From Bacteroidales bacterium (GTDB lineage: Bacteria; Bacteroidota; Bacteroidia; Bacteroidales; WCHB1-69), in NCBI GenBank assembly GCA_016285615.1, contig JAEERB010000003.1:1-63308 (forward strand): a stretch of 63,308 nucleotides of DNA. Direction: 5' to 3'. The notes under the pieces were generated by a model. That model was not told the origin of the DNA. It searched no databases and saw nothing but the letters and a program-made list of their open reading frames with translations. Positions 26,057 through 34,606 of this stretch are shown here, one piece after another. Numbering within the stretch: position 1 is the stretch's first letter; each line of letters begins with the position of its first letter. The position numbers and the translations under genes were made by a program.

Positions 26057-27532
26057 ATGGCAAAAAATTTCGCGACACGAGAAGAGAACTACTCACAATG
26101 GTACAATGACATTGTAAAGAGAGCTGATTTGGCAGAAAATTCCGCCGTCAGAGGATGTATGGTTATCAAACCTTACGGATATGCAATTTGGGAAAAGATG
26201 CATGATGCACTGGATGCCATGTTCAAGGAGACGGGGCACAGCAACGCCTATTTCCCCTTATTCATTCCCAAATCGTTCTTCAGCAAGGAAGCCTCGCACG
26301 TAGAGGGCTTTGCCAAGGAGTGCGCCGTTATCACGCACTACCGTTTGAAGAACGACCCTGACGGACAAGGCGTAGTGGTTGACCCTGACGCCAAGTTGGA
26401 AGAGGAGCTGATTGTGCGCCCCACTTCTGAAACTATCATCTGGAACACTTATAAGAACTGGATACAATCGTACCGCGATCTTCCCATTTTGTGCAACCAA
26501 TGGGCCAATGTGGTAAGATGGGAGATGCGCACCCGCCTATTCCTGCGCACGGCCGAATTTTTGTGGCAAGAAGGCCATACCGCCCACGCCACCAGAGAGG
26601 AAGCCATGGAAGAAACCGAACGCATGCTGAATGTATATGCCACATTTGCAGAGAAATACATGTCAATTCCCGTCATCAAAGGATTCAAGTCGCCCAATGA
26701 AAGATTTGCTGGCGCCATCGAGACCTTATGTATCGAAGCCTTGATGCAGGACGGCAAGGCACTGCAGGCCGGAACCTCGCACTTCTTGGGCCAGAACTTC
26801 GCCAAAGCCTTTGACGTTCAATTCCTTAACAAAGAAAACCAATTAGAATACGTATGGGCCACCTCGTGGGGTGTTTCCACGCGACTGATTGGCGCTTTGA
26901 TTATGACGCACTCTGATGACAACGGTTTGGTATTGCCGCCGAAGTTGGCTCCCATTCAAGTGGTCATTATTCCTATCTACAAGAGCGAAGAGCAGCGTCA
27001 AGCTATTGGAGAGAAAGTTGACATTCTTATTAAGAAACTGAAAGCCAAGAACATCTCCGTTAAATACGATGACGATGACAGCAAGCGCTCCGGTTGGAAG
27101 TTCAACGAATACGAAGTCAAGGGTGTGCCTGTAAGAGTGGCCATCGGTCCGCGCGACTTGGAGAACAACCAAGCAGAAGTTGCCCGTCGCGACACCCTGG
27201 AGAAGCAGACGCTCAGCTTTGACAACTTAGATGTTGAGATAGAGAAGATGTTGGATGATATCCAGCAGAATCTATTCAACAAAGCACTGAAATTCAGAGA
27301 AGAGAACACGCGTAAGGCCGACACTTGGGAAGAGTTCATCGACATTTTGGACAACCAAGGCGGTTTTGTTGCTGCTCACTGGGACGGAACGCCCGAAACC
27401 GAAGAGAAGATCAAGGAGGCTGCCAAAGCCACTATCCGCTGCATACCTTTCAACAATCCGCTGGAAGAAGGCAAGTGCATCTTCACGGGCAAGCCTTCCA
27501 AACAGAGAGTTCTTTTTGCCAGAGCCTACTAA
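26057..27532 (+). CDS. proS: Prolyl-tRNA synthetase (ProS-type, archaeal/eukaryotic-like)
   Basis: Class II synthetase, 491 residues, without the editing (INS) domain, matching the ProS type 3 form used by Bacteroidetes. Class II motifs: [10 protein letters not shown] (motif 1 region), [29 protein letters not shown] (motif 2) and [19 protein letters not shown] (motif 3). The anticodon-binding domain ([16 protein letters not shown]) and the C-terminal zinc-like domain ending in RVLFARAY close the protein. It has its own promoter; mazG follows 11 bases later. Confidence 0.96.
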   Translation: MAKNFATREENYSQWYNDIVKRADLAENSAVRGCMVIKPYGYAIWEKMHDALDAMFKETGHSNAYFPLFIPKSFFSKEASHVEGFAKECAVITHYRLKNDPDGQGVVVDPDAKLEEELIVRPTSETIIWNTYKNWIQSYRDLPILCNQWANVVRWEMRTRLFLRTAEFLWQEGHTAHATREEAMEETERMLNVYATFAEKYMSIPVIKGFKSPNERFAGAIETLCIEALMQDGKALQAGTSHFLGQNFAKAFDVQFLNKENQLEYVWATSWGVSTRLIGALIMTHSDDNGLVLPPKLAPIQVVIIPIYKSEEQRQAIGEKVDILIKKLKAKNISVKYDDDDSKRSGWKFNEYEVKGVPVRVAIGPRDLENNQAEVARRDTLEKQTLSFDNLDVEIEKMLDDIQQNLFNKALKFREENTRKADTWEEFIDILDNQGGFVAAHWDGTPETEEKIKEAAKATIRCIPFNNPLEEGKCIFTGKPSKQRVLFARAY

Positions 27533-27543
27533 ACCACGACATC

Positions 27544-28311
27544 ATGGAAGAAGACAAAAGACTAGCCGCTTTCAAGCGGCTTTTGGACATTATGGACGAG
27601 TTGCGCGAGAAGTGTCCGTGGGACAGCAAACAAACCATCGACAGTCTGCGCTACCTCACCATTGAGGAGACTTACGAGCTTTCAGACGCCATCATCGACC
27701 ATAAATACGACAACATCCGCGAGGAGTTGGGCGACTTGATGTTACATTTGGTTTTCTATGCCAAGATAGGCGCTGAAAAAGAGCAGTTTGACATCACCGA
27801 CGTATTGAACGGCATTTGCGAGAAGCTGATTCGTCGTCATCCCCATATTTTTGGAGATACAGTGGCCCAGACTGCCGAAGATGTGAAAGCCAACTGGGAG
27901 AAGATCAAGCTAAAAGAAGGGAAACGCTCGGTTTTGGGCGGTGTACCCGTATCATTGCCGGCTATGGTCAAGGCGTACCGCATGCAGGAAAAGGCCAAAG
28001 GTGTAGGTTTTGAATGGAACAATACATCAGAAGTTTGGGAGAAGTTGGAAGAAGAACTCGGCGAATTGAAGACGGAGGTGGAGGCCCAATCAGAGCACAT
28101 TGAAGAGGAGTTTGGCGATGTTCTGTTTTCCCTCATCAATTATGCCCGATTCATCCATGTCAACCCGGAAGATGCGCTTGAAAAGACCAACAAGAAGTTC
28201 ATCAAACGTTTCCAATATATGGAAGAACGTGCCCATGCTCAAGGCAAACAATTGTCGGATATGACCTTAGACGAAATGGAAGCGCTGTGGCAAGAAGCGA
28301 AAAAAAATTAA
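27544..28311 (+). CDS. mazG: Nucleoside triphosphate pyrophosphohydrolase
   Basis: House-cleaning NTP pyrophosphatase, 255 residues from the ATG at 27544. Two MazG domains are seen: CPWDSKQTIDSLRYLTIEE with EETYEL...EELGDLM as the metal-binding EExxE/ExxD helix pair, and the second with EELGEL...EEEFGDVLFSLINYAR. Earlier in-frame starts run into proS and are rejected. The 3' end merges with an AT-rich hairpin. Confidence 0.92.
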   Translation: MEEDKRLAAFKRLLDIMDELREKCPWDSKQTIDSLRYLTIEETYELSDAIIDHKYDNIREELGDLMLHLVFYAKIGAEKEQFDITDVLNGICEKLIRRHPHIFGDTVAQTAEDVKANWEKIKLKEGKRSVLGGVPVSLPAMVKAYRMQEKAKGVGFEWNNTSEVWEKLEEELGELKTEVEAQSEHIEEEFGDVLFSLINYARFIHVNPEDALEKTNKKFIKRFQYMEERAHAQGKQLSDMTLDEMEALWQEAKKN

Positions 28312-28326
28312 AAAATATTTTTTCGC
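28297..28326 (+). terminator. AT-rich hairpin at the mazG 3' end
   Basis: GCGAAAAAA (28297-28305) can pair with TTTTTTCGC (28318-28326) across the mazG stop codon. The stem is 9 bp but mostly A:T, and the T-run is inside the stem, so termination is uncertain. Confidence 0.35.
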
Positions 28327-28353
28327 ACACTTTTATTATTCAAATTTTACCCG

Positions 28354-28361
28354 TATCTTTG
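28354..28361 (+). promoter_or_regulatory. TAnnTTTG -7 element for the Xer recombinase-hpf operon
   Basis: TATCTTTG 22 bases before the ATG at 28384. Confidence 0.6.
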
Positions 28362-28383
28362 CCGTAATCATTCAGATGGTGCC

Positions 28384-29274
28384 ATGGACGATTTATCCAA
28401 ATACTTGGATTATCTAAAGTTCGAAAAGCGGGTGTCGGCGCACACAATCACCGCTTATACCACTGATTTACAGCAATTTTTCAATTACACACAGACGGCT
28501 TTTCAAGTCAACGACCTGGCAGCCATAGATGCGCCCATCATACGCACATGGATTATCACGCTAATGGAAGAGGGCGATTCAACACGCAGTATCAATCGGA
28601 AAATCAGCGCTTTACGTTCATTCTTCAACTATCATATTAAAATAAAATCATTGGAACACAATCCGATGAAGCAGGTGACGGCGCCCAAAATTGCCAAGCG
28701 CCTACCCTACTTTGTTGAGGAAAACGACATGGAGCGGCTATTTTCGGCGGACTTGTTCCCCGACACCTTTGAAGGTTGGCGTGACCGGACCATTATCGAA
28801 CTTTTTTACGCCACCGGCATGCGACTAACGGAGTTGATTAACATCAAAAAAGACGACATTGACCTCTACGAGAGCACTGTCAAAGTACTTGGAAAGAGAA
28901 ACAAGGAGCGCATTATCCCCTTTGGCAACACCATGGAAGAACTGCTAATCAAGTACTTGGATTTATGCCAATCGGAAGTGAAGAATCCCAACGAGAATTT
29001 TTTCATTTTTTTCACTCCCAAATCCAACAAAATGTACCCTAAGGCCGTTTATAATATAGTGCACAAATATCTGGACATGGTAACGACAATTGGCAAACGC
29101 AGTCCCCACGTGATACGGCACACCTTTGCCACGCACATGTTGAACCACGGTGCCGACATCAACGCCATCAAGGAGATTTTGGGCCATGCCAATTTAGCTG
29201 CCACACAAGTATACACACACAACTCGATAGAAAAATTAAAATCAGTTTATAAACACGCCCATCCACGGGCCTAA
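28384..29274 (+). CDS. Tyrosine recombinase XerC/XerD
   Basis: A 296-residue site-specific recombinase of the chromosome-dimer-resolving type. The N-terminal SAM-like core-binding domain (YLDYLKFEKRVSAHTITAYT) is followed by the catalytic domain with R147 (ATGMR), Lys in VLGKRNKERIIP, H242/R245 (HVIRH), H268 (LGHANL) and the nucleophile Y277 (QVYTH). Whether it acts as XerC or XerD cannot be told from this alone. Downstream hpf is a common neighbour in Bacteroidetes. No integron or mobile-element context is seen, so it is a housekeeping copy. Confidence 0.92.
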   Translation: MDDLSKYLDYLKFEKRVSAHTITAYTTDLQQFFNYTQTAFQVNDLAAIDAPIIRTWIITLMEEGDSTRSINRKISALRSFFNYHIKIKSLEHNPMKQVTAPKIAKRLPYFVEENDMERLFSADLFPDTFEGWRDRTIIELFYATGMRLTELINIKKDDIDLYESTVKVLGKRNKERIIPFGNTMEELLIKYLDLCQSEVKNPNENFFIFFTPKSNKMYPKAVYNIVHKYLDMVTTIGKRSPHVIRHTFATHMLNHGADINAIKEILGHANLAATQVYTHNSIEKLKSVYKHAHPRA

Positions 29275-29289
29275 AAAAAAGGAGTTTTT

Positions 29290-29589
29290 ATGAACATTAA
29301 AATTTCAGCAGTACATTTCAAAGCAGACCAGAAATTGGAAGATTTCATCACTGAAAAATTAGAAAAACTCGACAAGCTGCACGATGGCATTATCGGAGCC
29401 GACGTGACACTGAGTTTGGAAAACACCGACAAACCTGAGAACAAGACTGTTGACATCCGCATCAAGGTAAGAGGTTATGACCCCATGGCCACCAAGACTG
29501 CCAAGACATTTGAAGAGGCCGCTGATGTCGCCATTGAAGCGCTGAAGAAACAGCTTATTAAGTTAAAAGACAAAGAAAGAGGCAATTAA
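29290..29589 (+). CDS. hpf: Ribosome hibernation-promoting factor, short form
   Basis: A 99-residue HPF/YfiA-family protein (beta-alpha-beta-beta-beta-alpha): MNIKISAVHFKADQKLEDFI, EKLEKLDKLHDGIIGADVTL, KTFEEAADVAIEALKKQLIK. It binds the 30S subunit and inactivates or dimerises ribosomes in stationary phase. The long-form C-terminal dimerisation domain is absent. A GGAG Shine-Dalgarno lies 5 bases before the ATG. Cotranscription with the Xer gene is likely (15-base gap). Confidence 0.9.
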   Translation: MNIKISAVHFKADQKLEDFITEKLEKLDKLHDGIIGADVTLSLENTDKPENKTVDIRIKVRGYDPMATKTAKTFEEAADVAIEALKKQLIKLKDKERGN

Positions 29590-29599
29590 TCAATAACTT

Positions 29600-30226
29600 A
29601 TGCCCGTCATTTATCAACACGAGACTGACTCTTCCGTTTCGGTGTGCGTATGGCACATTACAGAGACGGAAGAGTCTCTTTTTCAAGGGTTAGTGCTCGA
29701 CAAAGAAGATGCAGCGCACATTGCCGACTTGAAGCTACCCAAGCGGCGGCTGGAGAAACTGGCCTGCCGACGGGCGTTGGCGCACCTGCTGCAACGGGAA
29801 AAAGTGGCAATTCGCTACAATGACGACGGGCAACCACACTTAGAGAGCGGGCACATATCATTTTCACATTCAGACCATTATGCAGCCGTAGCCTATTCCC
29901 CAACCCTGCGTATCGGCATTGACATTGAGACCATTGGCACACGAATACTGGCGCTGCACAAATACTTCCTGACGGCGGAAGAAGAGGCCTTGCACGACCT
30001 TACCGACAGCATGACATTACACAAGCTGTGGGGAGCCAAAGAGGCCATGTATAAACTATCGGGCGGTGGGCCATTGGATTTTCACAACAGCATTCTTATC
30101 CAAGACAAAGAAATTGGCAGCGGCCACATTGGCGGACAACATCCATTAAATGCTCATTTAGAACATTTTACAATCGAAAATCAATTGATTGTTTTGGCTG
30201 TCGAGGAATCCGAATCAATCGGTTAA
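29600..30226 (+). CDS. 4'-phosphopantetheinyl transferase superfamily protein
   Basis: Transfers the phosphopantetheine arm from CoA to a carrier protein. A 208-residue Sfp-like two-lobed protein: RRLEKLACRRALAHLL, SFSHSDHYAAVA (substrate-binding H), the magnesium motif GIDIE and the second motif WGAKEAMYK (WxxKE..K). It may be the general acyl carrier protein activator, since no other candidate is in the window. It starts 10 bases after hpf and overlaps the convergent CPBP gene by 12 bases. Confidence 0.85.
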   Translation: MPVIYQHETDSSVSVCVWHITETEESLFQGLVLDKEDAAHIADLKLPKRRLEKLACRRALAHLLQREKVAIRYNDDGQPHLESGHISFSHSDHYAAVAYSPTLRIGIDIETIGTRILALHKYFLTAEEEALHDLTDSMTLHKLWGAKEAMYKLSGGGPLDFHNSILIQDKEIGSGHIGGQHPLNAHLEHFTIENQLIVLAVEESESIG

Positions 30227-31138
30227 TTCACTCTCCTGAATTCTATTTTTCCACAACTTATAGATACCGTAGCCAGCGACCACGGAGGCAACTACCACTA
30301 TGTGGATGATGGTAGGAAGCTGATCGACAAACGTGCTGGGATCTTCCGTATCGACACCTTGGCGGTCGGCGGCAAACTGGAGAAGCAGCGAGCAGACATT
30401 ATGTAACATGTGGGCCACTATGGGCAGCCAGAGCGAGCCGCTCCACACGAACAGATAACCCAAGTAGGCACCGAGCAGAAAACGCGGCACAAAGCCAAGG
30501 AATTGCAAATGTATTGCGCTGAAAATAAATGCCGTAAGCCAGATTGCAAGATGTTTGTTCCGCATACTACGCATCAGCAAAGGTTGCAGTGTGCCTTGGA
30601 AGAAAAACTCTTCGCACACAGCTGGCATCACGCCCATAACCAGCAAGTTAAGCAGCAGAGAAGAGATAGTTGAGTTTTCGGTGAGCACTTTCAGAATATC
30701 CCCCGCCTTGTCCTCTTTGGCACGCATCCATTCCTCCACGCTCGTCATGAAGTCGGGCAGGTGCACCGACTGGTTCAGGTAGGCCAAAACATAGACTGCA
30801 GGCAGCAGCAGAAAAGCCAATAAGATGGTCCATTTCAGCAAGGTAGCTGAAGGCAGCACGTCGGCCCGATTGTAGCGCCACACATTCCGATAGTGGCCAT
30901 AGGAGAACAGCAAGGCAGGAACCAACCATACGCCCAACATAGACATTGCTTGGTTAAAGCGCACGTAATGAGCCTGTTGTGCAACAGAAAGAGCATCATA
31001 GGCATCGTGCCATATCAGTTTAGACAGGGCGACACCACCCAAAGAGAAGAGCAGGGCTCCCAGCACCACAAAAAAGAGAAGAAAGATTATCTTAAAGAAG
31101 AAATTCTTATTTTCAAAAAAGGGAGGCAACTCGTTCAT
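30215..31138 (-). CDS. CPBP-family intramembrane metalloprotease-like protein
   Basis: A 307-residue membrane protein with about eight hydrophobic helices. The CPBP (Abi) motifs are CEEFFFQG (motif 1), AFIFSAIHLQF (motif 2, FxxxH) and HMLHNVC (motif 3, HxxxN). In most relatives motif 1 ends in Arg (EExxxR); here the position is Gln, which may alter activity. CPBP members include Rce1-like prenyl proteases and bacteriocin self-immunity proteins. It follows radA by 6 bases on the same strand, so it is probably its operon partner. Confidence 0.8.
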   Translation of the reverse strand: MNELPPFFENKNFFFKIIFLLFFVVLGALLFSLGGVALSKLIWHDAYDALSVAQQAHYVRFNQAMSMLGVWLVPALLFSYGHYRNVWRYNRADVLPSATLLKWTILLAFLLLPAVYVLAYLNQSVHLPDFMTSVEEWMRAKEDKAGDILKVLTENSTISSLLLNLLVMGVMPAVCEEFFFQGTLQPLLMRSMRNKHLAIWLTAFIFSAIHLQFLGFVPRFLLGAYLGYLFVWSGSLWLPIVAHMLHNVCSLLLQFAADRQGVDTEDPSTFVDQLPTIIHIVVVASVVAGYGIYKLWKNRIQESELTD

Positions 31139-31144
31139 AAGCGA

Positions 31145-32521
31145 TTAATTTTCAGCAAAAAGCTGATGATACATATCTTTCACCTCTGCAATCGGACATA
31201 TCTTTATATTGTAGCCTTTCGTATCCAGTCCTTTCAAGTTGTACTTTGAGAGGAAAATGCGCTTAAAGCCCAGTTTGTCGGCCTCAGCGATGCGTTGCTC
31301 GATACGAGTCACGGGGCGGATTTCGCCATTGAGGCCCATCTCGCCTGCGAAGCAAGTCTTGGCATCGATGGGAATATCAAGCGCCGACGAGAGGACGGAA
31401 GCCACGATTGAGAGGTTGATGGCGGGGTCATCGACATAGATGCCACCGGCCATGTTGATAAAGACATCCTTAGCACCCAAGCGGAACTGGCAGCGCTTCT
31501 CGAGCACGGCGAGTAGCATGTTGAGCCGCCGCAAGTCGAAGCCGATAGCCGAACGCTGTGGGGTACCATAGACGGCCGAGCTCACCAGGGCTTGCGCCTC
31601 AATCATCATGGGGCGATTGCCCTCCAAGATGGCGGCGATGGCACTGCCACTATATTGGTCATCATGCTGGGAGATAAGTATTTCGGAAGGGTTCAGCACT
31701 TCGTGCAGACCGCTATTATTCATCTCAAAGATGCCCAGTTCGGATGTGGAGCCGAAGCGGTTTTTCACGCAACGCACAATACGGTAGCCGTAGTGGCGGT
31801 CGCCTTCAAATTGGATGACCGTATCGACGATGTGTTCCAAGATTTTCGGACCAGCCAGAGTGCCGTCTTTGGTAATGTGACCGATAAGAAAGACGGGAAC
31901 GGCCGAGGTTTTGGCGAAATGTTGGAACTCGGCGGCGCACTCTTTGATTTGCGAGATGGAGCCAGCGGCGGAATCGAGCAGATTGCTCTGCAGCGTTTGG
32001 ATTGAATCGACAATCACCATGTCGGGTTTCAGGACTTCAATATGCTTAAAGATCTCCTGCGTTACCGTTTCGGTTAAGATATAGCAATGTTGTATTTCAG
32101 TTCCTGGCGAGAGTCGCTCCGCTCTCATCTTCAGCTGCGTATCGCTCTCTTCTCCAGAGATATACAAAATTTTCTTATGCTTAATCGACAGTGCCATTTG
32201 CAGCAGCAGCGTTGACTTGCCAATGCCAGGTTCGCCACCCAAGAGGATAATGGAGCCAGCTACGATGCCGCCACCCAGCACATTGTCCAATTCGGCAAAG
32301 CCGGAATGTATGCGCGGCAGTTCCAGCAGCGATATATCGCTGACAGGCTTCGGGGCGCTTTTCATCGCCATCACAGGCGATTTGCCTTTCGACGACTCCT
32401 CCCTCTGCACGATTTCCTCTTCAAAGGTATTCCATTCTCCACACGACGGGCAGCGGCCCATCCACTGGGACGACTGCGCACCGCAATTCTTGCAAAAAAA
32501 CTGTGATTTTGGTTTTGCCAT
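31145..32521 (-). CDS. radA: DNA repair protein RadA
   Basis: Branch-migration ATPase of homologous recombination, 458 residues. The N-terminal zinc finger has C10, C13, C24 and C27; Walker A GGEPGIGKST at 95-104; the RadA-specific KNRFG motif in CVKNRFGSTSELG; and the C-terminal Lon-protease-like domain (GGIYVDDPAINLSIVASVLSS, FAGEMGLNGEIRPV). It is complete and of normal length. Directly upstream lies a palindromic spacer and then the HAD-FolC gene on the same strand. Confidence 0.96.
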   Translation of the reverse strand: MAKPKSQFFCKNCGAQSSQWMGRCPSCGEWNTFEEEIVQREESSKGKSPVMAMKSAPKPVSDISLLELPRIHSGFAELDNVLGGGIVAGSIILLGGEPGIGKSTLLLQMALSIKHKKILYISGEESDTQLKMRAERLSPGTEIQHCYILTETVTQEIFKHIEVLKPDMVIVDSIQTLQSNLLDSAAGSISQIKECAAEFQHFAKTSAVPVFLIGHITKDGTLAGPKILEHIVDTVIQFEGDRHYGYRIVRCVKNRFGSTSELGIFEMNNSGLHEVLNPSEILISQHDDQYSGSAIAAILEGNRPMMIEAQALVSSAVYGTPQRSAIGFDLRRLNMLLAVLEKRCQFRLGAKDVFINMAGGIYVDDPAINLSIVASVLSSALDIPIDAKTCFAGEMGLNGEIRPVTRIEQRIAEADKLGFKRIFLSKYNLKGLDTKGYNIKICPIAEVKDMYHQLFAEN

Positions 32522-32545
32522 GGTGTTGTTTTTGGTTTATTTGGC

Positions 32546-32563
32546 GGACACACGCGTGCGTCC
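32546..32563. repeat. Short GC-rich palindrome, copy 1
   Basis: An 18-base inverted repeat with 8 of 9 pairs matching, centred at 32554/32555, followed by CCTAC. Flanks and layout resemble copies near 34.58 and 52.28 kb (GTAGG/GTAGA edge on one side) although the core sequence differs. Confidence 0.6.
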
Positions 32564-32596
32564 CTACAATTTATTTGGGCAAATCATCATTCCCCC

Positions 32597-34528
32597 CTAC
32601 TCTTCCATCCATTCCCCTACCACGAAATTGCTACCGCCGATATAAATCATATCGTCGGGACCAGCATCGGCCAGGGCTGCCAGATATGCCGCTTTCACTG
32701 TCGGATAGGCATGAGCCTGCAGATGGTTTTTCGTGAACATCGGCAGCATCTCTTCCGAAGGAAGTGCACGATTGATATTGGCTTGACAAAGATAATAAAA
32801 AGCTTTTTCAGGAAGAAGGTGAATAATGCTTTCCACATCTTTGTCGTTGGCGAAGCCGATAACCACGCGCAACTGCTGGCAATCCTGCTTACGCAACTGG
32901 GCTGCATTCTCTATCCAACCGCCCACATTATGTCCCGTATCACACACTGTATAAGGATGTTGCGACACAACCTGCCAACGACCCAACAGATGAGTATTGG
33001 GAAGGAGATGTTCGATAGCCCGTCGCAACGTATCATCGAGGGGGCAGTGCAGAGCAGAGAGGGCCGCGATGAAGGTCGCCACATTTTTCAACTGATAATC
33101 GCCCATCAACGGCATCTGCACATTGGACAATATAACAGCATTATCTTTCTCTATGTCAATACATTTAACTTCTTTGGTTTCAGATTGCACACTCACTTTC
33201 ACCTCATCGGCAGTAAAAAGCGGAGCGTGACGATGCGTTGCCACTTCTTGGAATACGGGCATGGTTTCTTCGTTATACTCGCCAATCACAACGGGCACAC
33301 CAGGTTTGATGATGCCTGCCTTCTCGAAGGCGATTTTTGCCAAAGTGTTACCCAGTAACGCCGTGTGTTCCAAGGATATGTTGGTAATCACCGAGAGTTC
33401 GGGAGTGATGACATTGGTCGCATCCAGGCGTCCGCCGAGCCCCACCTCGATGATGGCGATATCCACTTTTTCAGACGCAAAGTAGTCGAACGCCATGGCG
33501 GTGGTCATCTCGAAGAACGATGGCTCGATTTGCTCAAACTGTTGCCAATGGCGTGTAAAGAAGTCAACCACAGCCTTTTTCGTCATCATTTGGCCATTAA
33601 TCTTAATGCGCTCACGAAAATCGACCAGATGAGGCGAGGTATAGAGACCTGTCTTATAGCCAAGTTCCTGAAAATAAGACGATAACAGGTGCGTCACAGA
33701 CCCTTTGCCATTGGTGCCCGCCACATGAATAGCCCGCAGTTTCTTTTCAGGATGATCCAAGATATCCATCAGAGTCTCAATATTTTCCAGGCCTTCTTTA
33801 TAGGCAGCAGTGCCAATCTTGTGATACATGGGGAGACATTGGAAGATATGTTCCGTTATTTCATCATAGCGATTGAGAAGATCCATAACGGACAACAACT
33901 CTTCGGGCTTTTCAATAATATACTGAGCACCTGACTGTTCCAACTCTTTTCTATCGCGGAAGCCCCATAAAACGCCGACAGAAGTCACGCGGGCATTGGC
34001 GGCGGTTTGCATATCCACCGAAGTATCGCCCACATAAAGCACTTCTGAACGTTTAGCCTTGCAGACCGCCATAATGTCGTTCACAATGGCAGCATCTGGC
34101 TTTATGGGTACACCTTCGCGCTGCCCGAGGGCGGCAGCAAAATGGATTTCGGGGAAATAGTGTTCCATCAGCGGCTGCATCGCCGAGTGCACCTTGTTGG
34201 AAGCCACGGCTATTTGTATTCCCTTCTGCTGCAATGTTTTCATCAACTGCGTCATGCCGGGATAAACGGAAGTTTTATCAGCTTTATGCAGATTATAGTA
34301 GGGAATAAACTCATTCAGCATAGTTTGGATAGTGGTTGCAGTGCGATGCTCTGCGGGCAGAGCGCGCTCCACCAACTTGGCAATGCCGTTGCCGACAAAA
34401 TAGCGATACGCATCCAGCGGGTGCGTAGGAAATCCGTGTTGAGCCAATATATGATTGGTGCTATCAGCCAAATCGTCGAGCGTATTCAGTAGCGTGCCAT
34501 CCAGATCAAAAACAACAACTTTTATCAT
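32597..34528 (-). CDS. folC: Fusion of HAD-family phosphatase (Gph-like) and folylpolyglutamate synthase
   Basis: A single 643-residue frame. Residues 1 to about 213 are a phosphoglycolate phosphatase-like HAD: VVVFDLDGTLLNTL with nucleophile D8 and D10, VASNKVH (motif II), KPDAAIV (Lys motif) and YVGDTSVDMQTA (motif IV). Residues from about 215 are FolC: CLPMYHKIGTAAYKEGLENI, ATP loop HVAGTNGKGSV, YTSPHL, VGLGGRLDATNV, and GHNVGGW. There is no linker and no stop between them. The ATG at 34528 is chosen over an upstream TTG. A Met at 33886 could start a separate FolC, but its upstream lacks a stop, so a fusion is the simplest reading. Confidence 0.9.
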   Translation of the reverse strand: MIKVVVFDLDGTLLNTLDDLADSTNHILAQHGFPTHPLDAYRYFVGNGIAKLVERALPAEHRTATTIQTMLNEFIPYYNLHKADKTSVYPGMTQLMKTLQQKGIQIAVASNKVHSAMQPLMEHYFPEIHFAAALGQREGVPIKPDAAIVNDIMAVCKAKRSEVLYVGDTSVDMQTAANARVTSVGVLWGFRDRKELEQSGAQYIIEKPEELLSVMDLLNRYDEITEHIFQCLPMYHKIGTAAYKEGLENIETLMDILDHPEKKLRAIHVAGTNGKGSVTHLLSSYFQELGYKTGLYTSPHLVDFRERIKINGQMMTKKAVVDFFTRHWQQFEQIEPSFFEMTTAMAFDYFASEKVDIAIIEVGLGGRLDATNVITPELSVITNISLEHTALLGNTLAKIAFEKAGIIKPGVPVVIGEYNEETMPVFQEVATHRHAPLFTADEVKVSVQSETKEVKCIDIEKDNAVILSNVQMPLMGDYQLKNVATFIAALSALHCPLDDTLRRAIEHLLPNTHLLGRWQVVSQHPYTVCDTGHNVGGWIENAAQLRKQDCQQLRVVIGFANDKDVESIIHLLPEKAFYYLCQANINRALPSEEMLPMFTKNHLQAHAYPTVKAAYLAALADAGPDDMIYIGGSNFVVGEWMEE

Positions 34529-34572
34529 CTTCAATATCAAAATATCACATTACAAACCATATAGCAAATTGC

Positions 34573-34596
34573 AGGTGCGTAGCGCGCTACGCACCT
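34573..34596. repeat. Short GC-rich palindrome, copy 2
   Basis: A perfect 24-base palindrome centred at 34584/34585, followed by an AC edge (TAC). It lies between the M16 peptidase stop and the HAD-FolC start, in a 78-base spacer. It has no T-run and so is not an ordinary terminator. Confidence 0.8.
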
Positions 34597-34606
34597 ACAC
34601 GTATCG

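Noticed and set aside
28384..29274. Integrase of a mobile element
   Set aside because: Gene context (mazG, hpf) and sequence type fit a housekeeping Xer recombinase; no attachment-site repeats or phage genes adjacent.
33886..34528. HAD phosphatase as a separate gene from folC
   Set aside because: No stop codon separates the domains and the FolC part has no clear start signal of its own.
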